Shown here piece after piece: positions 1 to 14,524 of a stretch of 62,000 bases of DNA. The notes under the pieces are model-generated. The model saw nothing but the letters and a program-made list of their open reading frames with translations, searched no databases and was not told the origin of the DNA. Source of the stretch: Glandiceps talaboti (Eukaryota > Hemichordata > Enteropneusta > Spengelidae); assembly GCF_964340395.1 (NCBI RefSeq), contig NC_135565.1, forward strand, positions 5,294,142 to 5,356,141, written 5' to 3'. Each line of letters opens with the position of its first letter. Position 1 is the first letter of the stretch. Both the position numbers and the translations under genes were made by a program.

Positions 1-501
1 TAGAAAGTAATCCTCACTTAATTCTGCTGTATACAACTCTTTCAGACACAGGTCAGGTATCAGACTTTCATAAACAAGACTATAGAATAGGCCATTCCAG
101 ACTGCAAACACGAAATGAGAATACAGCGCCCTCGCTCGAATTGTGGTATCATCACCTCATAGTACCGTTTATGTCGGTATGTCTTGAACTTTGACGACAT
201 ATTCATTTAGCTCTAACCATTTCTAAACTAACAAACTGGCGATATTTCAGCCCCATCTGCCAAGTAGTTGTGAATGTCAAGTTTTGGGTTTATTTTTTTT
301 ATCAAAATAGTATTTAGAGCTACGTTAATTTGCATATCAATATTGGGTTATCAATAATATCTCAATATTTCTTAATACAATAAGACCAGTTGGTCTATCG
401 GAAGGATAGTTTTATGAAAATTGTAGCATGCAAAGAAGCAGTTACAACTTTTACAGAACCGTTGTCATCTCTGGGTTCAAGGTTTTGTATGTCTGACACA
501 T

Positions 502-503
<2 letters not shown>

Positions 504-550
<47 letters not shown>
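504..550. repeat. (CA)n microsatellite
   Basis: About 23 uninterrupted CA dinucleotides. Confidence 0.95.
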
Positions 551-552
<2 letters not shown>

Positions 553-619
553 AGTAAAGAACCCGGACCAGACGAAGACGGCTGTAAATACACAGAATAC
601 ACATATGTAACAACAAGAT

Positions 620-620
620 G

Positions 621-653
<33 letters not shown>
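620..653. repeat. (GTCT)n microsatellite
   Basis: About eight GTCT tetranucleotides, immediately upstream of the acceptor at 665-666. They may serve as its pyrimidine-rich tract. Confidence 0.9.
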
Positions 654-673
654 TCATTCTTAACAGGTAAAAG

Positions 674-2812
<2,139 letters not shown>

Positions 2813-2817
<5 letters not shown>

Positions 2818-2840
2818 ACCCTACACGTGTAGGGTCTATG
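2813..2840. repeat. 28-bp perfect palindrome over the stop codon
   Basis: Two 14-base arms are perfectly complementary with no spacer, centred on CACGTG at 2824-2829. The proposed TAG stop (2815-2817) of the upstream gene lies in the left arm. Confidence 0.9.
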
Positions 2841-3439
2841 ACTGAAACAACCATAGACTGTAATGTACTAGTATGTCGTGCCGTTCCGCCCTCACCGGTC
2901 TCCTGGGAGGGATTGACCGATGTGTGAGGGCGCCCCGTCACGGCGTACCTTAAACAACCAGTAATCGAGGTAAATTTACTAAATCTGAACTATGATTTTA
3001 ATAATTTATATCAGAGTATTGATTCAAAAGACACAATCGACTGTGTATAAATAATACATAATGTGATATCACCAGGGTCGGTATCAATTCGCTTCAAGCG
3101 ATCACGCACGTGTGTATTCGAAACCAGGACGCCAACATATACTATTAAACACCATCATTGAATTGACAAGATTCAATATGGTACGGAGACATATACCTAA
3201 CACTATTTTGTGTGTGTATTTGTTTGCTTTTTGTTTGTTTGTTTGTAACATGGTTCCTGGGATCCTTGTATTTGAAGTCGTTCATTCAGCCTATGAACAG
3301 TCGACATTTTGACTTTTGTAATGTATCTATAAATGCTATTTTTAGATTTAGTTGATACTGGGCGCGAGTTGATCACGCCGTCACTTGGCAATGTGACTTG
3401 GCTAGGCAGGACAGAATGGCGCCCTCTATGACGCATGTT

Positions 3440-3650
3440 GTGTAAAAAATAGCATCGATGATACGTACAACACATGACGTCACTGTAAACAGGTCTAAAT
3501 TTAGGTTTGGCGAATGGTCCCGGATATCCAAGTTGCACGAGTCTGAGTTGCACAACTGAAATGCAATAATGATGAGGAACGATATAAATATGAAAGAAAT
3601 CGTGAATCCGATCGTCAGAAGCATAGGATTCAATCGAAAATTAAGGCGGG
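3440..3650 (+). promoter_or_regulatory. Candidate promoter and non-coding exon 1 of the RBR gene
   Basis: A consensus CRE, TGACGTCA, lies at 3475-3482, and a strong 5' splice site (GGG|GTAAGC) at 3651. The first coding exon of the RBR gene starts at an acceptor at 5778-5779 and has its own ATG ten bases inside, so an upstream untranslated exon is expected. The transcription start cannot be placed. Confidence 0.35.
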
Positions 3651-3914
3651 GTAAGCGAGAACTACAGCCACTGTCTAGGAAAGAGGAAAACTCCGAAAAG
3701 GACAAACCGAAGAGGCCAAGGTTGATTGAATTTGAAGGTGGGTGTACTAGCCACTTTACATATTTTTACACAGAGTTGTTACACCTACAGATATAGCGCT
3801 CGATCAATCTCTGGAAATACGGTCCGAAAACTCCGACACATCTCCAGACTTGTGTCGGTGTTCTGGGGCCGCATTCCAGATCTAGGCACACGGAGCAGCG
3901 AGCGTGTACTGATG

Positions 3915-3918
3915 GATA

Positions 3919-3949
<31 letters not shown>

Positions 3950-4212
3950 AGATTGATTGATTGATTGATTCATCGAATGGTGTGATCGCTTGATTAATTT
4001 TAGTGGTGAAATAAACTTATTTTGTATGTGATATTGATCAATTGACTTATTGATTTTTGTAGTGATATAAACCTTTTTGGCTACTTTTCGTTGTTTTTTT
4101 CTCTTTACTGTATACACTGACAAAACTTGTCTGTACTGTATGGTATACTAGTTTAGACATCACTGAGTGTTCGGTGCGATAATAACCCAGTAGATAAGAG
4201 ATAAAACAGTAA
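3915..4212 (-). mobile_element. TTGA-rich dispersed element, copy 1 (inverted)
   Basis: Read on the minus strand it starts with TTTATCTCTTATC and runs into ATCAATCA-rich sequence and a simple (ATCA)n tail at 3921-3969. It matches copies at 4256-4545 and 18808-19025. No coding capacity was seen, so it is probably a non-autonomous element of unknown class. Confidence 0.55.
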
Positions 4213-4255
4213 TCTATCCCCTGGTAATATTATCATGAAATTAGCGACATTTTAG

Positions 4256-4545
4256 TTTAGATAAGAGGAGAAGAAAGGTCAAGATGTCTTTTATTTCGTC
4301 AATAAAGAGAGAATTATATACAGCTGAAAGAGAGAAAAGTTGCCAGGGAAAGAAAAAGAAAAGTTTTATACTAGCTTGCACCACAAAAATTAATCAGTCA
4401 ATTGATCAATATAACACACAAAATATGTTGTATTTCATCACAAATATTAATCATTCATCAATCGATCGATCAATCATTCAGTCAAATAATCAATCAATCA
4501 ATCAATATTAAATTGATCAATTGATTGATTAATCAGTTACACACT
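4256..4545 (+). mobile_element. TTGA-rich dispersed element, copy 2
   Basis: A direct-orientation copy of the element at 3915-4212, head to head with it across about 45 bases. It shares the motif AATCAGTCAATTGATCAATA and the ATCA-rich tail. Confidence 0.55.
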
Positions 4546-4559
4546 CACTTCTCTCCAGA

Positions 4560-4740
4560 CGTATTCCACGGGGGCTTATAGATTGGGTGCCGTCCATCCG
4601 TCCGTGAGTGTGTGCGTGTGTGTCCGTCCATCAGTGTGTGCGTTCAGAGCCATATCTTGGACATTCATTCATTGACTGATTTCTTTCAAACTTAGTAACA
4701 CAGAGGTCTATTCAGATTGCATGAACTGCTAGTGACCACA
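4560..4740 (+). repeat. Dispersed repeat with GTCCGTCC and GTGTGTG tracts
   Basis: The layout is CGTCC/GTGTG tracts, then a 'catatcttggacattc...tgatttctttcaaactta' block. The same layout recurs at about 18310-18500. Function is unknown. Confidence 0.4.
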
Positions 4741-5451
4741 TCCAACTTCTTCTATATTCAAAAGTAACTGTTTTTTTTTCATTGAATTTTCCTGCCTCTC
4801 ACCATGCTTCACCAAAAGCCTTGATACATGTTAGTCAGTGAAAACATACCAGATACTAGGATGATATGGTTTAATACTCAGTGAGCTGAAAATCTCTGAC
4901 AGATTTCATTGCACATATATTTGTAACTGGTAAATACTGATTATAAATATTAAATACATGTTGAAAACAAAGACTATGGTAATATATAGCTAACTTTTCA
5001 TTGCACAGATACTAGTACATGGCGTTCTCTTACATGAAATAAATGTAGAAATAATATACTGTAATTTTTCATAATGATAAAATAATTTTAAATACGGCAT
5101 GCGACAATATATTTTGAGATTTTTCTCAGTGTTAGTTTTCTGAATTAAAATTTCAATTGTAATCAGGAGAGGGTATAGGTATCATGTTGACATGTTAAAA
5201 TAACACCAGATAGCACTCTTTAGTTCTAATCTTTGAATTTCAAAAATTTCTTGGGGCGGGAGGGGGAATCCCCATCCTGTACCCACCCCACACTGCTCCC
5301 TTTTATTTTTATTTTGCTAGCTACTTTGGGAATAAGTTGCTTTCATTGTCATATCTTACTTTTCAAAATGAAATAATCTACACCCATCATATGTGTACTA
5401 GTATGTATGTCTCCTGTTATGAGGAAATTGAATTTCAAAAATAAAATAAAG

Positions 5452-5474
5452 TTTTGTTTGTTTGTTTGTTTGTT

Positions 5475-5520
<46 letters not shown>
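5452..5520. repeat. (GTTT)n(GT)n microsatellite
   Basis: About seven GTTT units followed by about 20 GT units. Confidence 0.9.
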
Positions 5521-5524
<4 letters not shown>

Positions 5525-5789
5525 TGTGCATGTCAATGAAACGCTCAACCTCAGTTTGTGTAATGTTTCATAGAAATTAAAACCATTAACACTTATGGCA
5601 AAGGATTGGGGTGGGAGTAGGGCAGGTGTGGGTCACTCACAAATACTGTGGTCAAGGAGGGTTTTACTCAAAAATTTCAAGCCAGGAGGGTGTATGAAAG
5701 TGTCATATTGATTGAAACTAGAGATACTCAGGTATCATCCATTTGTATTAATATTGTTTGCTGTGATTTTTCTTTCCAGCTCAAAAATC

Positions 5790-8700
5790 ATGGGGAAAAA
5801 TAAGACTGGTCGTTTTGGCATCCACAGTGCTAACACTATCCGACGTACACGCAGTGTCAGTCGTCACTTGAAAGTCACCCATAATGGTCAATTTAAAATC
5901 GTAAAAAAAGTGAAACATGCGGAAAGAGAAAGTGAAAGAGAGAGAATTATACAAGATTTTGCTAATCAACTGGATGATGGTGGTTTAGAAGCATCAATCA
6001 TTGAAGGTAAGACACAGTTAAATAAATTGAACAGATATGAAAAATAAAAACATATATTAGGCACCATCAAGTTAATTCTTTGTTTGCCGTCCACATGCAG
6101 GTAGGTTTGTTAGTAAATTTAGAAAAAACAAACACATTTCGTTTTGCTCAAAATTTCCGCACAAGGTCAACAAATTTCATACTGTTTTATTTGGAAAGAT
6201 CCTCCAAATATCTTCAGAATAACTTCATATATCTAAATAGTTGTGACAACCCTTTCATCACCGATTCCCACTATCGCAGGACTCCACAAGCGCTAAGGGC
6301 TAAGACATCATATTTTAAGTTGAACAGTGACCTTTACATTTCACCAGTGTATAAGATTAATGAACAGAAAAGTGAATATTACATGACATACTATTGTTGT
6401 GTTTTTTTGTCTGTGTTTCTTTAAGTTTTTCCCTGTCTGCCTGGAAGGTTTTGGGGAATTCAAGGACGGCAAACAAAGTATTTAATTGATGGTGCCTTAT
6501 AATGTGGAATAACATTGAAATATGTCAAACATACAGGGACCTCCCAACTGTAACTGGAGTCCTGGATAGTAATATTCATTAGCTGATTAATATTCATTGT
6601 ATATATAATTATACATAATTAGCATAACAATACATAAATAGTACATATTTAATATATTCACATGTATAATTGTGTAATTTTTCAATCTGTGTTAGAAGAA
6701 TTTCAATCATGGATGAATAATAGTGCCTTATAATGTGGAATAACATTGAAATATGTCAAACATACAGGGACCTCCCAACTGTAACATAATAGTCCCGAGA
6801 ATAACTAAAACACACCACAAGATAGCTTAAATATTACATAACAACAAAATAGGGAACACATGAATTTTTCAGACAGCTCATAGCTATGTACAGAGAGAAT
6901 TTGCTGTTAGAGTTTGAAAGACAGCCATTAACAACAATAGAGTGGGCATATAATCATTATCAGTATTTTTCTATACTTGTATTAAATATCAATTTTCATT
7001 TACAGGTGAGAAGACGTCACTTGTTGAGCAGAATCCCATCTGGGCATCTGACCTTGTGTACAGTATGAATAAGAAGAAAAGATGGCTTCTACCAAACCTC
7101 TTACGGTGTGATTTACTGTTTGAACGTGAAGACTATGGTGAGATTGACTACAGAGTAGTGGTTGTGGAATGAGAGACGTCAGAATATTGCTTTGGAAGTA
7201 AAAGACCTGACTGTCTTTCAGTCACAGACAGTAAAAGTGAAACAACATACAAGACACCCAAGAGGAACAAGTATGCATATGCCAATGACCTCTTGAACAA
7301 AGACAGGCCTTCAAAAAAGAAGAAAAAGAAGAAAAAGTTGGACGCTGAGGATGAAGTGATTGATACAGAAGCTACGCCTGAGTTGATTTATGAAGTGTAT
7401 TATGCAAGACCCAAAGATTGCTTTCCTCTCAATAAGCTACCAAGAAATTGTGAACTTCCTAATGGATGTGGAGGTAAGTCACATATATCATCACATGACT
7501 GTCACATGACTAAAACCTGCATAAAAAATTGTGAAATTCCTGATGTCTGTAGAGGTAATATGTCATATGATAATCACATAATTATAAAACTCAACTAATG
7601 AATAACAAATCATGAACTTTCTCATAAGTAATATGTAATATGTCACATGGTAATCATGTGACTAGACCCTAGCCCAATGGGGTCTGACTCTATCATCTGC
7701 TCACACTTAATCTCTTAAGGAGTAAACTATCAAAGTATGCCATGTTATGTGATTCTTAGATGGTTATTATGTATGGGTTCGTTATAATTTATATAAATGA
7801 AAGAAACTCACCGTAAGCTGAGCTAACGTGCCAACTGGTAGATTCTGTGAATTGAACCCACATCCCCTAAACACTAGACAGAGTGCTCTAACCAGCTGAG
7901 CTAACGTGCCAACTGGTAGATTCTGTGAATTGAACCCACATCCCCTAAACACTAGTCAGAGTGCTATAACCAGCTGAGCTAACGTGCCAACTGGTAGATT
8001 CTGTGAATTGAACCCACATCCCCTAAACACTAGTCAGAGTGCTCTAAGCAGCTGAGCTAACGTGCCAACTGGTAGATTCTGTGAATTGAACCCACATCCC
8101 CTAAACACTAGTCAGAGTGCTATAACCAGCTGAGCTAATGTTCCAACTGGTAGACACCATAATTCATTAGTTCCTGATGTGTACTTTTGTAGGTTTAAAG
8201 GTAAAGCTTTCAAAAAATGAGTTGGCTTCTCACCACCACCTCGAGGAAGGAAAGTACACATCAGGAACAATTCACCGTATCTACTTGCAAGTTGACACGT
8301 TAGCTCTGCAGGCTAGAGCACTCTGGCTAGTATGCAGGGGAAGTGGGTTCGAATCCTACATGTGTTACGTTTCATTCCTCATTTTATTATTTTTAGTTTT
8401 TAACTTTGATATTCTATGGAAAAAAATATTTCAGTAATGATTATGTTGATTGCCTTGTAGATATTGAGAAGAAATCTGGCACTAAGAAGGGAAACAAGTC
8501 TAAAAGGAATTGGAAATTACAAGACTATCAGAACGTGTATGATGACATGTGGATTGAAGATTATCTGTATGAAGATGAGGATGGAGTGGATGAAGAATGT
8601 AATGACTATCTCATCACTGTTGCTAGGCAACCATTAACTTTAAACCTGTTAGATGCAGTTCAACAACCTCAACAGATTACAGCACAAAAAGATACACCTA

Positions 8701-11700
8701 ATGTTAACAGATGTGAACATTTTAATAGTCTCTCGTCTTATCGAGGAAAACAGTTTGGAAAAGGAGATTTGGTATTTACTGGGGAAGACAAGGAAAACAT
8801 TGTGGATAAAGAAAGTTTCTGGTATGAGATGAAAAAAGCAGAGAAATGGAAAGCGGAGATAATGCAGAAGAAGCTGAGAAAAAGAGAGAGACAAGCCGCC
8901 AATACTGGATCTGGGTTGACAAATACTGATACCTTTGATGTCTCGGAACGTACAGAAGGAAAGTTATCAATTCATTGCACTGTAACAGATGCAAAGCCTG
9001 AAAACATTGTTAGAAATTATGGAGAGAAGTATATGGAGAGCCAATGTAGACCATGGAAATTTTCCATCAATATAACAGGAGATTTGATTGATAACTTGAA
9101 ATATAAGAGGGATGGTAGAACTGCAAAATTACTACAAGATGAACTCAATCACTCGGTCTGTGTCTTGTTTGAATCAAGTAACTTGGATAGCAATGACTTC
9201 AGGTAAAAGATTTATGTACTGTTTTATACCTCCTTTTAATGACTCAATTACTTTCAAATGCATTTTTTGAGTAAAAAGTTTGCAAAAATTTACATTTGAA
9301 ACTTTTTGCTTGAAATAAAATTTATCAAAAGGATTTGACTTTTACGAAGCAAATAATAATTAGGCCTAATAAAAAAAATTGTGTGGTTCCGATTACGCTC
9401 AATTTTAGAATAGGTGGGGTAGGTAGATTTTTTTTTTTTTATTATATTTTTTTTCTGTATGAGTGTCTAGTTCAGGTAATCCACTGTTCTCTAAATGGTC
9501 TCCGTATTGTTTATATCTTCCTATCAGATGTACAGACATTACAGATTGGAAGAACAGTTTTATTTTGTCTGGTGTCAGTTTCCGCATCCACTGTTTCTCG
9601 TGACACCTCACAATTTTTGCGATTTTACTATTTTTTCTTGAATATGTAAAAAAAAAAAAGTTTAGGGTCGGCAGAGAAACGCTAGTTGGGGGTAGGGTAA
9701 CCAGAACCAAACAATTTATTTTATTTTAGACCTGCTGAAGGCCATTAAAGAGTTACCATAAAGCAGAATAGGAATTGATGTACAATTATCATGCCAACAA
9801 ATCCTGCTTTTTGGGAAATGAAAAAAAATGTTGTAAATACTGCTAGATAAGTTAATGATATTTTATGAGCACATAAATAATAAAAGATTTTTAGGCATGC
9901 CGAGTTACAAAATTTGATATTTCTTGGTACAGTATCACAATATTTTCTTATGGATTTTACTTCCAGAGTAACTTTATTCGGGATCAGTGACCGAATGGAC
10001 ACAACAGAACAGGTTGAACAAGAGATGATGTCTCACATACCAGAAGGATCGGTTTTGACAATGCAGGAAGTTATGGAATGGTTAACAACAATAGCAAAGA
10101 GGATTCCAAGGAAGGGGTAAGGGCCAAGATCATTATATTTACTTTTGTCAGCAAATGATTTATTATATAAGATTTGCAAAGTAGGTGCAGTTTTAACTAA
10201 ATATGATAATAATAATATAATTGAAATGCAATGAACATGATGTAATAAACATAACCTATACATGTAGACACAAAGGATTAGCACTACCAGTCTATTCGCT
10301 ATCCTAACTGATATTTTGAATTTGAAGTTCGCTGTCCTTGCTCGTCTACATTGATGGTAGTGTGTTCCACTGGTCTAGAAGACATGCCACGCCACACGCA
10401 TAACATGTGAAAAATATTAGCGACGATTTAAATATGTCTTTATTATGTATTTGACCAATAACGGTCTATACAGGAATACCATTCGAGACCAGTGGTACAC
10501 AGTTATCATTGTAGATGAGGAAGGACATTGAAAATCAAAATCTCGTCAGTTAGGATATAGCTAATAGAGTGTTAGTTCTAGTCCTTCAAGTCTACATGTG
10601 GGTTATAATAAACATGAATGAAACATCCCAAGTATTAATAGAAGTAACAAAACTTACCTTTATTGGAATGTAGTTTTAAGGTGAATATACATGGGTATAT
10701 ATGTATATCTTTTGTCTGTATCTCTTAGATGTCAACAATGTAAGGGTGACTCTATGTCTTTATGTTTCACACTCATTTTTCATGGCAACTGCAGGGGTCA
10801 GTTGGTCATGTTTATTTTAATAAGTAAAAAAAATCATCTTCATGTTTCTCTGCCTCTCCTTTTCCTGATCTCTATCGTCTTTTTATTGGAATCCTGGTAA
10901 TAAACCCTTTCCCAGCTCCATGTTCTCAGCTTGAATAGCTTCTGTCATAAAAGGAATGCTCTGTTTGTGAATAAGTGTCACCACCGCCATGACTGTAGAT
11001 GACATCAACAGTCCAGACAGTTGCTTATTCTTGCCAGAGAGGGTGCTTTTTTTTCTGCAAAAGATTAAAGGCGGGCGAAAATAAAAAGATTTTGTTATTT
11101 TGATGTCGGGGCTGAAAATTTGGGTCAGGTAATGAGAAACAGAAAAATATAAGGTCACCCTAATGATTTTATGCCATCTGATCACATGACCTCCTATTGG
11201 CGTCCCTAATACTGTCACATTTATCATACAAGTGTAATTATCATTTCTAAGAAGAGTGTAAACACAGATTATCATATTTTTATGTAAATCACATTGTCTA
11301 TTGATATTTTACAATTTCAATTGATAGGATTCTGAGACACAACATTTCAAGAAGTCAATCAGAGAGCAGACCTTTTGTTGTCTTGGAAACTGTCGATAAG
11401 ATGATGAAATTTGATTATTCATGTCGCAGACCTGAGAGTATTTTCAGACAACTCAGAGATTCGTCATTAGTGGTAAGCGTTAATTTTCATGCATTCTTGA
11501 TTTAAATTTAAATATAAATTTATTTGAGTTTACTCCATGTTCAGTATTTGCAAAGTAGGTGATAACTGGAATGCAATGAACATAATTTAATAAACATAGC
11601 CTACATGTAGACACAAACAACTAACTCTAACACTGTTTGCTCTCCGGCGTAATTAATATTTTGATTCTGAAATTAGTCCAACGAGAATAAATTGAAAAAA

Positions 11701-12192
11701 ATGAATGAAAGGTTCTCATTCATCAAACAATTTTGAGATAATTCATTTTTTTTACAATATTGGTTGATGTAGACTGTAAAAATATGTTGCTGGCAGTGTC
11801 CTTATCATCCCATAATTCTCCTCTTTGGAAAGGGATGAGCAGAGCGCCCTCAACAGTCGTCCTTTTCAGCACATGGTTGATAATGATTGCCTAAACTTTT
11901 TTTTACTGATTGATACAGAAGGAGAAGCAGTCTCGATGCTGTTCCACAGATGACGCAATGTCTCAAAATGAGCTATGTGGTGTGTGTTGTTATTCATTGG
12001 CCAACATGAAGGGTGTGTCATCAACAGCATTGACTTGTCAACATTGGTTTTGTAACGAATGTTGGAAAATGCATGTCTTATCCAGGGTTGAAAATGGTCA
12101 ACTTACTATCACCTGTCCTGTAAGTATTTATCTACGTTTTGTTTAGAAATTACATTACATTTGTTTTTCAACATTTTTTATATCCAGCTTAT

Positions 12193-12283
<91 letters not shown>

Positions 12284-12474
12284 TTTTTTATACATATACA
12301 TAATTTATATATACAGATATATACACATCTATATATAATATGTGTGTATATATATATATATATTTTTTATACATATACATAATTTATATATACATATATA
12401 TACACATCTATATATAATATATATGTGTATATATATATATATATATATGTATATAAAAGATATATGTATATAAA

Positions 12475-12521
<47 letters not shown>

Positions 12522-13183
12522 CATAATTTATATACATATATATACACATCTATATATAATATATGTGTGTGTATATATTTGTATATATATTATGTGAATA
12601 TAAGTATTAATGGGTATATGTCACATCTTGAAGATGATTTATTGCTATCACATGTTCATATCATAGACAATATTCTGTTTATAAAACTCCTATTTACAGG
12701 CATACAACTGTGACAGTGAAGTTGATGCCATTGTTCTCATGGCTTTCTTACCAACCTATCTGTATATACGTTACTGGAACCAGGTGTGCAGCATGGAGAT
12801 TGCTAAGAATCATCAAACCAGAAAGTTTTGTCCATTTGCACATTGCGACAGGTTTGTTGAAGTATCCAGAGTTATGTCAAGTGAAGACTCGTCACCAGTG
12901 ATTGCCTGTGATTGTGGAAATAACTGGTGTTGGCATTGTAGTGAAGGAGCTCATTGGCCAGCTACTTGTCTGCAAGCTGCTGCCTATCGGAAGAAAAGGC
13001 AACAAAGAGGTAAACAAAAAGCAATCTTGGATTTTGTTCTAACTATCATCACCCCAATCATCCTTATCCTCCTCCTCCTCATCATCATCACCACCACCAC
13101 CACCACCACCACCATCACCATCATTAATTAATCCACCATTACATCATCAACATTATTATCATCACCATCAATTAATCCACCAC

Positions 13184-13234
<51 letters not shown>

Positions 13235-14489
13235 CACCACCACCACCACCACCATCACCATCATCATCATCATCATCATCATCATCACCACGCCTAATAA
13301 AAAAATTGTGTGGTTCCAATTACGTTCGATTTTAGAATAGGTAGGGTAGGTTGATTTTTTGTTTTATTTTACATTTTATTATTTTTTTTTTCATGTGTGA
13401 GTGTCTAGTTCAGGTTTTCCATTGTTTTCCATATGGTCTATGTGTTGTTTATTTCTTCCTATCAGATGTACATCCATTACAGATTTGAAGAACAGTTTTA
13501 AATTGTCTTCTTAAGTTGATGTCAGTTTCCACATCCACTATTTCTCATGATACTTAATTAAATTTTTGCTCGAATATGTAAAAAAAGGTTTAGGGTCAGC
13601 GTGAAAAGCTAGGTGGGATCGGGTAACCGGAACTGGTATTGCAAACAATTATTTTTTAGGCATTACTGAGCTATACTTGTCCAAAAATAAACTACACATA
13701 CTCCTGTCTCAATGTAGAAAGAGCATATGGTATCAAAACATCCTTTTAATCATACATTTCAATAGTTTCTGTATTTGAATCCATGCTGCATGTGCACTGT
13801 GTGTTTGATAAAAATATCATACTTTATTTTGATTGCATATGGCATATTTTCCCTGATTTAGCTCTCCTGGATGATGGTGATACAATCACTGAAGTAAAAG
13901 TGAAACCATGCCCACAGTGTAAGTACCCCCTACAAAAGAATGGTGGCTGCCAGTGGATGCGTTGTAATTGTCGATTCACCTTCTGTTGGATGTGTTTAAG
14001 GGGCTATGCTGATCACCGCCATGGAAAGTGTTTGGAAAAAGGCATAGAAAGCAGGGTGAGTTGCTTCAATGTATTAACATTCTAAGAGATGTAAGCCTTA
14101 TGAACAATCAGTTTATTTCAGAACAATAAGGCCACAGGCCCAAAGAGCAAACAATAATACAAACGTTTCAGTTCATAGAGGGAAATTCCTCTCTATTTTT
14201 CATTGCAAAATTAAAAAATGAAGCTGAATAATTTAAATAAGTTACATTATCTGAGTTCAAAAGTTATCATAGGAAGAGTTTAAACAAAACCACCTTGGTA
14301 ACATTTCTTTATGAAGGTCCTTGTAAAGCGGACAAGTTGCAATGAAATTATTTTATAATGTAATATTCATGTATCGATCTGAAGAAAAATAGTTGTATGA
14401 AAATGTAAATAATGGAAGTCACCTTTTGGTATAGTACTAGTAGTTGCTTTACTTAGATTAAGTAGGGTGTGTTTGCATAAATTATTGGT

Positions 14490-14524
<35 letters not shown>

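Larger units (their letters stand above)
1..673. other. 5' flank of the glycosyltransferase-like gene
   Basis: No coding exon was recognised here. The stretch is AT-rich and ends in CA and GTCT microsatellites. A 3' splice acceptor (AG at 665-666) lies 7 bases before the start codon of the next gene, so a non-coding first exon probably lies in or beyond this stretch. No clear TATA box or initiator was seen. Confidence 0.4.
2818..5789. other. Region between the glycosyltransferase-like and RBR genes
   Basis: No conserved coding exon was found. The stretch holds the probable promoter and non-coding first exon of the RBR gene, a head-to-head pair of a TTGA-rich dispersed element, another dispersed repeat at 4560-4740 and a GTTT/GT microsatellite. 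A short frame at 3569-3737 (many Lys/Arg) ends at a plausible donor, but its phase does not match the next acceptor. Confidence 0.5.

Noticed and set aside
3569-3737. First coding exon of the RBR gene (MMRNDINMKE...)
   Set aside because: Both possible donors (3651 and 3738) leave phase 1, but the next acceptor at 5779 requires phase 2, and a strong ATG exists inside the 5780-6006 exon. It may be untranslated exon sequence.
6080-6424. 114-codon open frame on the plus strand
   Set aside because: It lies wholly inside a 437-bp MITE, has no recognisable motif and no coding-like context.
7170-7172. TGA read as selenocysteine in the RBR protein
   Set aside because: The site is in a charged linker, not a redox motif, and I saw no convincing SECIS-like signal after the gene. 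A mini-intron, an allele or an error is simpler.
7812-8153. Cluster of real tRNA genes
   Set aside because: A and B boxes are present, but the acceptor stem does not close and the anticodon loop has the wrong size. The units are tRNA-derived repeats.
8177-8437. 86-codon open frame before the large RBR exon
   Set aside because: It is built from the inverted repeat and a tRNA-like unit; the real exon begins at the acceptor at 8459-8460.
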